From Setoptus koraiensis (lineage: Eukaryota > Arthropoda): a stretch of DNA of 64,000 nucleotides. This document shows, one piece after another, positions 37,626 to 48,600 of this stretch; the stretch's first letter is position 1, and every line of letters begins with the position of its first letter. The notes below the pieces were generated by a model. The model saw only the letters and a program-made list of their open reading frames with translations. It was not told where the DNA came from and did not search any database. The stretch covers positions 6,200,001 through 6,264,000 of the forward strand of contig CM106585.1 of the NCBI GenBank assembly GCA_048013815.1, in the 5' to 3' direction. The position numbers and the translations under genes were made by a program.

Positions 37626-37759
37626 TATGTGTAAATTGTGCAAATAATCCATCTCGAATACACTGGATAATACAATAAACTTGTTTTAATTACCTACCGA
37701 CCGACCGACCGACCACACTAGCGACGATTCATATTCGACATCATCGGCAGCGCACCATC

Positions 37760-38311
37760 ATGCAAGCACCTTCGAACGGTGGAAATTTCTCGCCCTGGAT
37801 AACCAGGCAAATAACCAATGAATTGGACGAGCTTTCACATATTACGCACGGGGGCATCAGAGTTCTGTTCAAGGAGGACGACATAACGAATATCCAGGCG
37901 GACATTGATGGTCCGGCTGGAACGCCATACCACGGCGGCTCATTCCGTATCAGATTGATATTAGGAGAAGATTACCCGACCGCCCCACCAAAAGGATTTT
38001 TTGTAACTAAGATATTCCATCCAAATGTTGCAAGCGATGGAGAGATTTGCGTCAATACACTCAAAAAAGATTGGAACCAAGATCTCGGCATTACGCATAT
38101 TCTATTAACAATTAAACGTCTATTAATAGAACCAAATCCTGAATCTGCTCTAAACGAAGAGGCCGGCAAGATGCTATTAGAACAATACGAGGATTATTGT
38201 CAACGGGCTAAAATGATGACAGAGATTCATGCGCCAGAATCCAAGACAGCTGGTAGCCAATCGCATGAATCTAAACTTTTTGTTTTCCCCGTCAAACAAT
38301 CATCTTCCTAA
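37760..38311 (+). CDS. UBE2S copy 2, tail-less chimera
   Basis: 183 residues. The UBC fold and catalytic Cys97 (SDGEICVN) are intact and HPN is kept, but the protein leaves the UBE2S sequence after TAGSQSH and ends in an unrelated [14 protein letters not shown]. It therefore lacks the C-terminal basic tail that the family uses to bind the APC/C. The N-terminal 30 residues differ from copy 1 more than the rest. Inside the fold, K120CLLIV-type positions became R and E ([12 protein letters not shown]). The stop falls in the second gene's sequence, in another frame. If expressed, this is a free E2 or a dominant-negative form; it may equally be on the way to a pseudogene. Confidence 0.65.
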   Translation: MQAPSNGGNFSPWITRQITNELDELSHITHGGIRVLFKEDDITNIQADIDGPAGTPYHGGSFRIRLILGEDYPTAPPKGFFVTKIFHPNVASDGEICVNTLKKDWNQDLGITHILLTIKRLLIEPNPESALNEEAGKMLLEQYEDYCQRAKMMTEIHAPESKTAGSQSHESKLFVFPVKQSSS

Positions 38312-38528
38312 CGAAAAACTAAACGAAAATGAGGACCGGCCACGATGGGTTGTGACCAAAGAAAGTAATAGCTTAAAAGATCGATTACTGGATGGCACTT
38401 ATGAAAATTTAAATCTGACTATTCTTTGGATTATAATCGGTGGTTGGGCTGTCTTGTGGTTTAATGAGTGGTATCCCAGAATCAGAGTAGAAGATTTGAA
38501 AAAGGAAGCCTTGAGCAGGAAGCACTAA
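38260..38528 (+). CDS. Truncated duplicate of the small membrane protein
   Basis: Reading from the ATG at 38260 gives 89 residues. A new start ([11 protein letters not shown]) is joined to [19 protein letters not shown], and the membrane helix and [16 protein letters not shown] end are kept nearly unchanged. The mitochondrial presequence of copy 1 is gone. It overlaps the last 52 bp of the UBE2S-like frame in another frame, so it would need its own transcript or internal initiation. It is probably a relic, although the retained part has no stop or frameshift. Confidence 0.4.
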
Positions 38529-38611
38529 ACGTTACTACTAACAAGCTCGTTTTCATGCGTATATATATATAGATGTAGAGTCAATTACATGTCAAAACAA
38601 ATGATTATCAT

Positions 38612-38617
38612 ATTAAA
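38612..38617 (+). terminator. Polyadenylation signal (ATTAAA), block 2
   Basis: ATTAAA 84 bp after the stop at 38528, equivalent to 32757 in block 1. Confidence 0.4.
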
Positions 38618-38639
38618 GTTATGATTGTTTGACAGTGAG

Positions 38640-39237
38640 TCAAGAATCGTAGTTATTGTCGTTGTCGTGAGCTAACTGCTGTTGTTGATTGGTCTGCATC
38701 ATTTGCACGGGAACACATATTTGTCTTAGTGTATTTCTGATATCCCTTTGACTCTTCTCTATGGCATTAATACGCTGTAGCATACTCTCAATTTTTTCGT
38801 TGATTTTCCTCAACTCTATCATCAATGGATTAGTCTCCGGGTCCAACAGGGCGTACTGGTATGGGCGCTGGTTTGCATTAAGCAAATTTAGTGTATCAAC
38901 AACATCATGAACATTCCGAAACCTGTATACACTCTTGATTTTTTCAATCATAGGATCTTTGTTTATGCTTGTAGATATGCTCTTATTTTTGGCCAACAGA
39001 CGCAATTGATGTATCTGGAGTATTGATTAGAGTAGAATGATGATTTCGGGCAGGGATTAAGAGAGAGAAAGTCATCATTAGAGCTCACGAGATAATATTG
39101 ATGGCGATTGAAATGATATGTTTGCTTATAAGAATAATGCTACTCACATTGAAACTTTTCAGCTTCTCGTCAATCTCATTGGTTCCAACGAGATGAAGCG
39201 TCTGCTGGTGAGCCGGCTGAGCCTGATTGTTGGGCAT
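38640..39237 (-). CDS. Coiled-coil protein, 2 exons, unrecognised
   Basis: Exons 39237-39148 and 39014-38640 join in phase 0 (donor AAT|GTGAGT, acceptor ctccag) and give 154 residues. A Gln-rich start leads to LVGTNEIDEKLKSFN|IHQL, then KIKSVYRFRNVHDVVDTLNL and LDPETNPLMIELRKINEKIE. A coiled coil follows (SMLQRINAIEKSQRDIRNTL), with a Gln/Asn-rich end. The frame is open upstream of the chosen ATG for about 100 bp (SDLESIYRLESRVAAKIEL), so an upstream exon is possible. Family not recognised. It converges on the small membrane protein gene. Only its last few codons and a piece of its first exon survive in block 1. Confidence 0.65.
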
Positions 39238-39790
39238 CTGAGATTGGTTCGAATGGTGCTTCAATTGCGAACTGGCCGATGCCTGGGAGACCGGCACTAC
39301 AAAATGTGTCAACTCTATTTTGGCTGCTACTCTTGATTCCAAACGGTAAATTGATTCCAGATCGGAGGTTATACGGCAATATGAATCGATTGAATAAATG
39401 TATCAGCTGGCTGGTGAAAATTTATTGTATAGTGATATCTGCCACCTACACTAACGTCACTTTACAATTATAGTGTAAACATGATCGGACACTGTTGGGA
39501 TTAACTGCTGATGCCAAGGCCCGTGTGTCAGAGCTACGCGTGCAGAACCTTTTCACCTTTTCAAATTTTGCGCCCGATTCTGCATGGGGAGTGGGCACGA
39601 GTTTTTGCCAACGTTTTTGCAAATGTTTGTTTACTCAATTGCAACAGCCATCAATGACTCATTCACCCCGTGGTGCGGATACTTCGTTTTGTCGGATTTC
39701 AAATATATTTAAACATATATATATACTTATATATAACTGTATATTTATTACCCATGAATTATCCACATCGTGCAGCTAGGAATAATCAAC
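39238..39790. other. Probable divergent promoter region
   Basis: Lies between the minus-strand coiled-coil gene and the plus-strand CLCC1-like gene. It holds an AT-rich tract (atatata around 39715-39735) shortly before the latter. A possible upstream exon of the coiled-coil gene may fall in its first 150 bp. Confidence 0.45.
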
Positions 39791-40771
39791 ATGTTGGTCG
39801 TACAGTCGGCATTGTTATTGGCCATTTTACCACTTGTCAGAGGCGACGATATGTTCCCGTCCAAACAGGACACATCGTCGTGGAAGGACCCGGGATCTAT
39901 GTTTTCGCAGCAAAACATTAATCAATTGCCCTTGCCCAGTTTACAGTCGCCGCCCATTCCATTTTGCGGAGAACAAGGATCAATTATTGTCTTGCAAAGG
40001 CTCTTGAGCAAATTATTCAGGAAATTCCACTCACTGGAACCGAACGAGATCGATGAACATTTGTACCATTTCTCGTCCCATCTCACCTATCAGGATTACA
40101 AATCCATGGAACTGTTTTCAAACTCATCAAATTGCGCCGAACTGCATGCAGTTGAAAATGTCTTGTCGAAATTTATTGAGGACGGAGAATTCTATAGGCC
40201 CCGCATTGAATTCACATGGATGGAAAACTCTCCCCATTTGCTAAAGCGAGGTGCCGAACTTATGCCCATAATTGCAATATTCATACTGCTCTACATGAGA
40301 ACTAGACACTCTATACTGTCGGCGGCAGCATTTATAGGCTACGTTTTATATTACAAGGACAGGTACGAGGAAAAAAATCAAGAGGACAGCATAGAGCATG
40401 AAAAGAGAATAGACTTTTGCCAGAAACCACTGTTAAATAGAATATTTTCTTTAAAATATTTTCAGATTGATTGTGATAATATACATGATTTACAGCAAAC
40501 AACGAAACCGCTGCCCAATCCCATAATTATGGGCATCGAGTATTTATCTGAATTGGCGATGAAAGCTTTTCCCATAGTCATGAAAAGTTTAGGTGAAGGC
40601 TACGAAAAATTCTTGAATTCTTTCTCCTACAAAACATGCCTATTCGGTTTTATAATCGGTATATTCGGTACATGGCTCGCCTTCAAAGGTATTGCTATTA
40701 TTTTTATATCCAAGACAGAGGCAAGGACTAGAAGAAGACGCAAGGCTTCTAAGAAGGCAATCACATCATGA
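39791..40771 (+). CDS. CLCC1: CLCC1-like ER membrane protein
   Basis: Likely homologue of chloride channel CLIC-like 1, an ER membrane protein. One exon, 326 residues (human 551), shorter mainly in the C-terminal tail. Signal peptide 1-18 (LLAILPLVRG|DD), then a lumenal region with an acidic/Trp patch (SSWKDPGSMF). Membrane helices lie at about 154-169, 173-188 (LSAAAFIGYVLYYKDR) and 283-306 (CLFGFIIGIFGTWLAFKGIA). The segment between helices 2 and 3 follows CLCC1 order: DFCQK, an acidic NPIIMGIEYLSELAMKAFP block and a lumenal helix before the last span. It ends with a basic RTRRRRKASKK tail. The call rests on layout and short matches, so it is moderate. I chose the first ATG, which gives a clean signal peptide. 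The 3' UTR runs over the last ETS exon on the other strand. Confidence 0.65.
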   Translation: MLVVQSALLLAILPLVRGDDMFPSKQDTSSWKDPGSMFSQQNINQLPLPSLQSPPIPFCGEQGSIIVLQRLLSKLFRKFHSLEPNEIDEHLYHFSSHLTYQDYKSMELFSNSSNCAELHAVENVLSKFIEDGEFYRPRIEFTWMENSPHLLKRGAELMPIIAIFILLYMRTRHSILSAAAFIGYVLYYKDRYEEKNQEDSIEHEKRIDFCQKPLLNRIFSLKYFQIDCDNIHDLQQTTKPLPNPIIMGIEYLSELAMKAFPIVMKSLGEGYEKFLNSFSYKTCLFGFIIGIFGTWLAFKGIAIIFISKTEARTRRRRKASKKAITS

Positions 40772-40800
40772 TGTCCATGAATTCCTCATTTTTGAATCAA

Positions 40801-43517
40801 TTATGGCTCATTTTCTTGCTTGATCAATAACTCAGGTGTCAGATCGACCGCCAAATGTAACTCCTCTGGTGTGTAATCTGATCGTATATAGGTTAGAAAA
40901 CAATAAAGATTTTTTGTTAATATTTTTAGTACAAATGTCAATTTTTTAGGACAATAAATGCTCAAAGTAAATTCAACTGTACATATAATTGTGTATACTC
41001 ACTCAAGATTTGTTTAAGATCGCAAACATATTTATAGACGTAGCGCTTGCCTGGAGTTTTGTGAATTATTTCCTTGTCGTAGTAGTAACGCAAACCTCTA
41101 CTTAGTTTCTCATAATTCATCTTAGGCTTGTTCTTTCTGACACCCCACCGTCGAGCCACCTCATCTGGATCTATAAGCTTAAATTCCCATCCATTGCCTG
41201 TCCACGATATGAATGATTGATTTGTTTTATCAGTGAGAAGCTCTAATAAAAATTGCCACAATTGTATTGGTCCACTGCCCGCTAGATGAGCGGCTTGTAT
41301 TATTGGCTGTTGATTGTTTCCACCATGATGCAAATGAAGATTATTAGTGTTAATCATGCCAGGCAAACCGGAACAATCATCGGCAACACCACCACCACCG
41401 GCAATATCCAACAAGTGTTGTTGGTGTTGATGATAATGAAGCTGCTGCTGGGGCGCTTGACGATAGTTATCAGGCGAACGATGATTATGATGATGCGGAT
41501 GAGTATGATGAAGATGGTGTTGCTGTTGATGATGATGATGTGACTGATGCAATTGATAATGATGTTGAATTTGTTGTTCATTCAATTGTTGTTCCTGAAG
41601 TTGGTGATTGGCAATATAATTTATATTATTATCTAAATCATTTTGATGCTGGTGTTGCTGTGTTATTAGCGTATTATCATCGGTGTTATTATGGTGATGA
41701 TGATGTACTTGCTGGTAATGATATGGTGGTGTGGCTCTGTGGTGTGGTTGTTGGTGTTGTAAGGCAGAATGAGACAAACGATGCTGGTGAGGCGCTTGGT
41801 TAGCTAGTGAGGGTGGAGTTGATGAAGTTGATAGTATCACTGACGAAGATGATTGAGTTGGCGATGACAACGAAGAAAGGTCTTGATGATTGTTGTCACT
41901 TAAATTGTGATCGGATAATCTATAATTGTTATTATCTGTGTGATGCTGATAGTGGTGCATGAGCTGATGTTCCTGTTGTTGATTAAGGTAACTATCATCT
42001 TGCTGCTGTTGGTGGTGCTGTTGTTGTTGTTGCTGATCTCCATCTTGTTGATCATGCACATGGTGAGGATAGTGGTAAGGAGGTGTGACACGATGATTCT
42101 GATTGTGAATATGGTGCTGACTGTGAATAAGATGTTGCTGTTGTTGCGATATTGGCGGTGAATTAGATGTGGACAGTATCACGGATGGGGAGGTTTGCGA
42201 CATATGAGGCGATGGGATAGACGATTGAGGTATTAGCGATTGACTTGGCTGCTGATTGTTGTTGCTGCTGGACACAATCAAGACAGATTGGCGATTGTTT
42301 GCTGATTGTTGATTGCCATTTGTTGTTTGATGCTGCTGTTGTTGTTGCTGTTGTTGGGCCAAGAATGGAGTTGTCGAAGATGGTCCACCAGCGGACGAGC
42401 TTGACGAGCATGTTGACGAGGCTGACGAGATTGTAGATGATGAGGGCGACGTGATCTGCATTAGGTGTTGTTGCTGTTGATGGCCATGATGGTGTAATTG
42501 TTGTTGAGCATGGGGAGGGGGCAGAAGATTCTGATGATGCTGCTGCTGTTGTTGGTTACATAACACTGATTGGTCTATGGTCAGATCAATGTTGTTGTTA
42601 TTGTTGTTGGCTGTGGTTTCAATCGGGTTGGCCATCATCATCATTTGTTGGTTTTGATGAAGTTGTTGCTGTTGCTGGTGAAACTGTTGCTGTTGGTGAT
42701 GATTGAGATGAAGGTGTTCAGCGTTGTTGCCATTGTTGTTGTTGTTTGACGTGATATGTGATTGGTCTGAATGAAAGTGAATAAATTGGTCTTGGTGATG
42801 TTGCTGTTGTTGTTGATTATCGTGCTGATAATGGTGATTAAATGGCACATGGTGGTGTTGTTGTTGCGGCTGATTATCTGATGTCAACTCGTTGTCAAGC
42901 AACGTAGATGAGCTCATGATATCATCTTTGCTGTTGCTATTTGTTCTGCTTGTGTTGTTGTTGTTGTTGTTGGCGGTGTTGATGCTGTTGGTGTTTGTGT
43001 TAGTGCCATTACATAATAATTTAGCTTGTTGCAAGGTCGACTGGTGCAAGGCAAGGGTGTGTTCATCGTGATTGTTGTTGTTGTTGTTGTTGATGTTATT
43101 GTTGTTGGGTCTAAACAACAATCTCTGGTGCTGTTGATGCTGGTGCTGATGCTGGTGATGGTGATGCTGGTGGACATGACCGGTGTATATCATGGTGGCT
43201 GGTGCCATTTTACTATTGTGGTTACTGTATTGATGGGGCTGTTGTTGCTGGTGTTGTTGTTGTTGTTGCTCTTGGTGAACTATGCCAACTAATAACTGTT
43301 GCTGTTGGCTCATATCATCGCCATCAACATTCTCATCATTGGCGTAGGTATTTTCGTTGTTTATTGCAATTGCTGTTGCTGTTTGTTTATTACACGCAAT
43401 GTTTATGCTGTTGTTTTCATCAACTGGCTGCTGTTGTTGCTGCTGCTGGTTGCCTAGTTGCTGTTGTTGCAGGTTAGGGTTGTTGTTGGCATGATCTAGC
43501 GATTGCAATTGTATCAT
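40801..43517 (-). CDS. pnt: ETS transcription factor, Pointed/ETS1 type
   Basis: Nuclear DNA-binding protein of the ETS1/2-Pointed group, normally an effector of Ras/MAPK signalling. Exons 43517-41003 and 40877-40801 are split by a 125-bp intron (GTGAGT...cag) and join as [22 protein letters not shown], matching the family's YTPEELHA end. Total 863 residues. ETS domain at about 749-838: [44 protein letters not shown], then recognition helix [16 protein letters not shown] with both DNA-contacting Arg. The end, LLIKQENEP, holds a psi-K-x-E sumoylation site. Residues 1-740 are Gln/His/Asn/Ser tracts. No Pointed (SAM) domain is present, as in Drosophila PntP1, so other isoforms may start upstream. 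The frame is open for about 110 bp before the ATG. Confidence 0.92.
40902..40907 (+). terminator. Polyadenylation signal of the CLCC1-like gene
   Basis: AATAAA 131 bp past the stop codon. It lies inside the last intron of the ETS gene on the other strand. Confidence 0.6.
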
Positions 43518-43880
43518 TAGTGTGTCGTATTTACCATTTGTGTTTCGATGATCGTAATTGGTCGATTGTAATTCGTTGATTATAATTGATAGATTAGTAA
43601 ATGAGTGTTGGGTGCGCAGAGAAACGAGAACAAGAGTTAGGTTGAGTCACTACTTAAGAGTCGCTTGTTGGCTGAAGCCTGAGATGGGCGCGTAAGTATC
43701 TTGCGATTGTCGCTGATTAATTTACTGGCGCGTTAATTAGTTAGTTTAATTAGCGAGACGGGCGAGACGGGCGAAACAATTGGCACAATGCAACTGGCAA
43801 CAATGGCGTGTTGTCTTGAGTGATTCTCACAATAGAATGCAAACATCGAGAGGCTTCTTTTTGTTGTCTCTCTATAACAA

Positions 43881-43890
43881 AGCTGTCGTT

Positions 43891-43926
<36 letters not shown>

Positions 43927-43927
43927 T
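43881..43927. repeat. GTC trinucleotide run
   Basis: About 14 uninterrupted gtc units upstream of the ETS gene. In frame they would encode poly-Val, Arg/Ser or, antisense, poly-Asp, but there is no gene context. Confidence 0.9.
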
Positions 43928-45111
43928 ACAAACAACAAGAACAACAACGACAACCCTGCGCAAACAAACGCCCCACCAACGGGCGACGTGCAACAGGCAA
44001 TTGTTGCGCATGACGCGCCCCCTCGGAGGCGGCACGCATGCGCACTGCACGCAAAAATCGCAAACATGAAGCGTCTACCTATATGATAGGTACATTTTCT
44101 CAATATATATTGTATATTATTATCTATCATTATATATTATCATTTGTTATTATATTATAAATATCTGCTCGCATGTCAGTGCGAGCGATTGTGTCGTCAA
44201 TTGACGCCAGCGTCACGAAGCCGACAATTAGTTGTCAGTGACAACTCGCCATATTACTGCGCGATGGGACGGTTGCCGAGACGACCGCCGCTCGCCAGCA
44301 AGACAGCGCCATCGTGTCAGTCGTTTTATATTGTTCGGCATAAAATTTTAACAAGCCGATAATTTTGTGAGGCGGATAATTTTATAAAACGGCGACTGCG
44401 CAGGCCCGTTCGACAAGTTGCGTACGCGAGACTCTCGCGCACGAACAACGCGCATTATAACAAATGTTGCAATATAACAAATGTTGCAAATTGGGTGCAC
44501 TCACATTGTCAGTTTGGCGGCGACGGTTCGGACTGCGGGCCGAGAGGAATTTCCATGAATGGGCACACACAAGCTGCCGTGATTTTTTGTCGACGAGCGA
44601 GGAATGTGAGCGAGCGTCAATTGATCGTCGCAAGGATCGCCGCTGCGGGCACTGCAACACTGCAGCTTACGGCCATAAACTGTTGCGTAACCGTGCGACA
44701 GTTATCGTCGCTCACATTATGTCGCACGTTACGCAACAGTATGTCGCGCGTTATGTAACGCGCATTGCGTCGTCTTACGCGTTATGTGTAACGTTACGAC
44801 GCGCGTTACGCCATATAATGTGCGCAACAGTGTGCGTTCTCTCATAGTGCCGGTCGTCGACGTGCCATAGCGCACTGACAATTGTGAGTGGGCCCCACTG
44901 ACGCGTTATCGTGTGCGTGTGTGCTCATTGCAATTCATGAATCGGCCTAAGGAATGTGACATGGCTCACAAGATAAACAGACCAACTGAGCGAGATTAGC
45001 CGCTATTAGTGCCCAGTGTGCCCCAGTTGCAACAGCTAGCACCGCGGTGCGCTACGGGCGATCGCTCGGCCATAGCCAGTAGTCACTACTGTCGAGCGGT
45101 CGCCGCTGCCG

Positions 45112-45188
45112 GGTATTGGCCACCGCTGCCGGGTATTGGCCACCGCTGGCGGGTATTGGCCACCGTCGGGTATCGGCCACCGCCGGGT
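45112..45188. repeat. 20-bp tandem repeat (gggtattggccaccgctgcc)
   Basis: Three good copies and two shortened ones. The later copies lose the ctg part and read gggtatcggccaccg. Confidence 0.8.
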
Positions 45189-45618
45189 AGTGTGCTCGTG
45201 CGCCACCGGCAAACTGGTGTCGCTACTGTGTGAGCGTTATCTGTTATTCATCAGCCATGTGGCATCTACTTTGCAGCGCCATGCGCCAGTGTGTGTCAGT
45301 GCAATCGCCATCAATCAGACGCTAAAAAATAGCGTCCGATAAATCTGGCCGCCGGCAGCCATTGCGGGACAGTGTGGCGCGCATACGTTATTGCGCTGTC
45401 GCGGCGCTGATTAGCATCGCCGGCGTGAGATCGTTTGCGAGCTCGCTGCAGCATCTCCCATCGTGCCAGTGCCACCAGTTTGGCCGCCATCAGTGCGGCC
45501 CGACGAGCTCGATGCGTGCGATGCGCCGCGTCGCGCGATACGACTCGCGTATCATACGAATCGCATGTGCCATGCGATTCAATATGGCACCACGAATATG
45601 CTTTTGTGAATGGGTCGC

Positions 45619-45647
45619 CTTGTGAATCACAACTTGTGATTCACAAG
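45619..45647. repeat. Perfect 14-bp-arm palindrome with 1-nt centre
   Basis: Arms cttgtgaatcacaa and ttgtgattcacaag are exact inverted copies around one central c. Confidence 0.85.
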
Positions 45648-48600
45648 TTGCGAATGCGCAACGCACACATCGACAGCGGCGAGACACGCTTCGAATCGGC
45701 GCCGAATTCGCTTCGAATCAGCGCCGAATTCGCTGCGCAGAGTCTGTTTTGAGTTCGCTGCCAGTCGGCCTCCAATTCTCGGCCAGCCAAACAAGGCGCA
45801 CACACGCCGCCCGGCCGCAAGACCCGACCAAAGGCCATGAGAACACCAAACAATCACACACTTGACCAGCGCAAACGGCGCCACTTCCGACTCTTGTGTG
45901 GCACCTGTTGTTTGCTCGCTTCTCTGCCGCCTGGCTGTCGTGGTGTGTGCGGCCTCTGGCCGGTCGACGCAACACACTTTGCTCACACAAGCGAACGCAA
46001 TGTGTGCACACAGTGTGCGAATGTCACCGCGTCCGAGGCGTTCGCAGCGGCGATTCATGAATCGGCGCTTGACCACTGTCGACGGCGCCGCCAGCCGATC
46101 AAACGACCAGTCGAACGACCAACCGAACGGCCAGTCGAACGACCAATCGAACGACCAATCAAACAAACAAACGCCTCGTGAGAGCCGCCATGTTTGCCGA
46201 TGCGCCGCTAATAGCTCGTTGCGTAACCGCACAAGACAGTGAAATTGTGATTCACACACTCGGCGCGCTGACAAAGGCTGCAAGTCGTCAAGTCGGCAAG
46301 AGAGTTTGTTTGTCGAATAGTGTTTGCGTGTGCGATAATGAATGGCGAGTCCCCCTTGCGTCGCTCATTCAAGCTCGTTGGCGCGAGCTTATTCATGCCA
46401 GTTTGGTAGCCAAAGAGTTGCGCCGATTGATGGGCGACATGGATGCGCTCATAAACGTATACACTATATGCAAACGGCGCACTGCGGGCACATCCGAGGC
46501 CGGCCGCCGAGTTGCCATACGGCTTACAAGGCTTGTGACGTCCACGCCGCATCACATGATGATGATTCGAAGCGATGCAATAAAACAAACAGCTATTATG
46601 CACAGTTTGCCAGTGTCACACAGGCTGCCAATTGTGCCAGCGGCAACACAATCGATGGCTGGCTATTGTTGATTGTTGCTCTCGCTGCAAAATCGTTCTC
46701 TCCTCGAGAGAACGACGAGTGCATCGGCGAGAGCCCTCTCTCGCCGATATACTCGACACAACAAGCCATTGTACATCGGGCACATTGTACATCGGCGGCA
46801 ACAATCGTCGGGCCGGCCGTTTAGCCGTGCTGCGATTGTGTCGCAAAAGAGAACATGAACAAGTTGATTAATGACGCCATCGACGCCAGTTCCAGTCACA
46901 GAGTCACCATGTACTTTTCGTACTATTTGTATATTTCGTATATTTCGAATGGTATATTCTGAATGGTATATTTTGAATGGTAGGCGCGCACACAGCGCAG
47001 CACGGCGATCAGGCCAAAAAATAAGCGAAATCAGTACAAAATACCACACGCTCAATATTGCGCGCGTTGCGTCTCCCATCGTGGCTATTTTATATGCGCT
47101 GTGCGTTGCCCAGTCTCGCATACAGAGAAAATTCTTCCAATATTGGGCCGAGATTGTCGCTGGCTGATGATGCACGCATTTGCACACAATTGGTCGCGCA
47201 AGCGTCTTTTTGTCTGGCTGTGTGTGCGACTTGCAAATTTGTCATTGATGCTAAACGCACGCAACTTGCGCTGCAACATTCAATCATTCATTCATTATGA
47301 TGGCGTTATTCACATAATATTCCCATTGTGTTATGCGAATAACGCATAATCGCAGCAAAACGATGCGATTGTGCCTTGGTTGTCGCGCTGCCGGCCAACA
47401 TTATCGGCTCGCTCCTATCAAGTGAATGGCGCTGCAGCAGCAGATTAACTTGCAACTAACATGCAAATTATAATAATAATTATTATCATCATCATCATTT
47501 GGGCTGGCTGGCAAAATAATAACAAAAATTATAAAATAATAATAATAATAATACACTGTAATAATCAGCGCCGCTGATCATCACAGTAGTATTAATACTG
47601 TTATTATACGCTGTAGCACAATGCTATATAATAATATATATATACAATAATACAGTGGCAGCGACATGGGGCGAGTCACGCCAGCCACTGTGTTATTAGT
47701 GTAACGAGCAGCCCGGGGCTCTTTGTTGCGCCAGTGGTCACTTGTTGGCAGAAAACTTGTTGCTGGCTACTGGTGGCCAGCAAGTTGCTTTGAATTGGCG
47801 ATTCTTTTGAATTAGTCGGGCTGCATATAGGCTACTCTGGTTGCGTTTGCTCCGTATTTGCTGTACGGTGGTTGGTCAGCATTTATGCGTTTGCTTTGTA
47901 TTTATACGTTTGCCACTGTGACACTTGTGCACTTGCACACTGCGTTCGCTACAGTTCGCCTACAAACGCATAAATGGATAAATGGATGAACGGATAAGTA
48001 TGGCATAAATAATACACTACAATATAATGCGAGTGTATCTAAATGTGTTCTTAAATCTATTGTGTGCGCATCGCCCCGATTTAATTGTCCAGCGCCATCA
48101 CTGGTTGCATCATCTGCATCACAATACAACGATAGCACCGATTGCCGTTGCTGAGCTGTTGTTGTCTGTGTGTGTGTGTGTTGTTGCTGGCGAAATTAAT
48201 GGCTGCTCACAACAGTGGCTGGACAGCAACAGTTAGCGCAGTGCTCATTAATAGGCAACCTGTCTCAACCAAGGTATAGTGGTTGTTGTGGCGATAGTTG
48301 TGGCACACACACACACGTAAATGGGTGGCACATCAGCTGATAAGAACAATGAAACGAAGATAAGATAACAGAGATAAGATGATCCCCCCCCCCCTGCCCA
48401 GTGGCAGCGATGATGCAATCATGACAATATCTGCTTACTTGGTGTTGGACGCTTCTGCTAGCGCAACAACAGCAACAACAGCAACGGCAACAACAACAGC
48501 AACGACAGCAACAACAGCAACGACAGCAACAACAGCAACGACACTGACTGCTCATCTGACTGACACTTGGACACATTGGATGGACGCGACTTGAATGAAA

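Larger units (their letters stand above)
37648..39189. repeat. Segmental duplication, block 2
   Basis: Counterpart of 30795-32897. It keeps the minus-strand coiled-coil gene that block 1 lost. It lacks about 1 kb equivalent to 31418-32436 (UBE2S tail, spacer, presequence of the membrane protein), replaced by about 28 bp of unrelated sequence. The left edge is about 20 bp from the MITE end. Confidence 0.85.
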
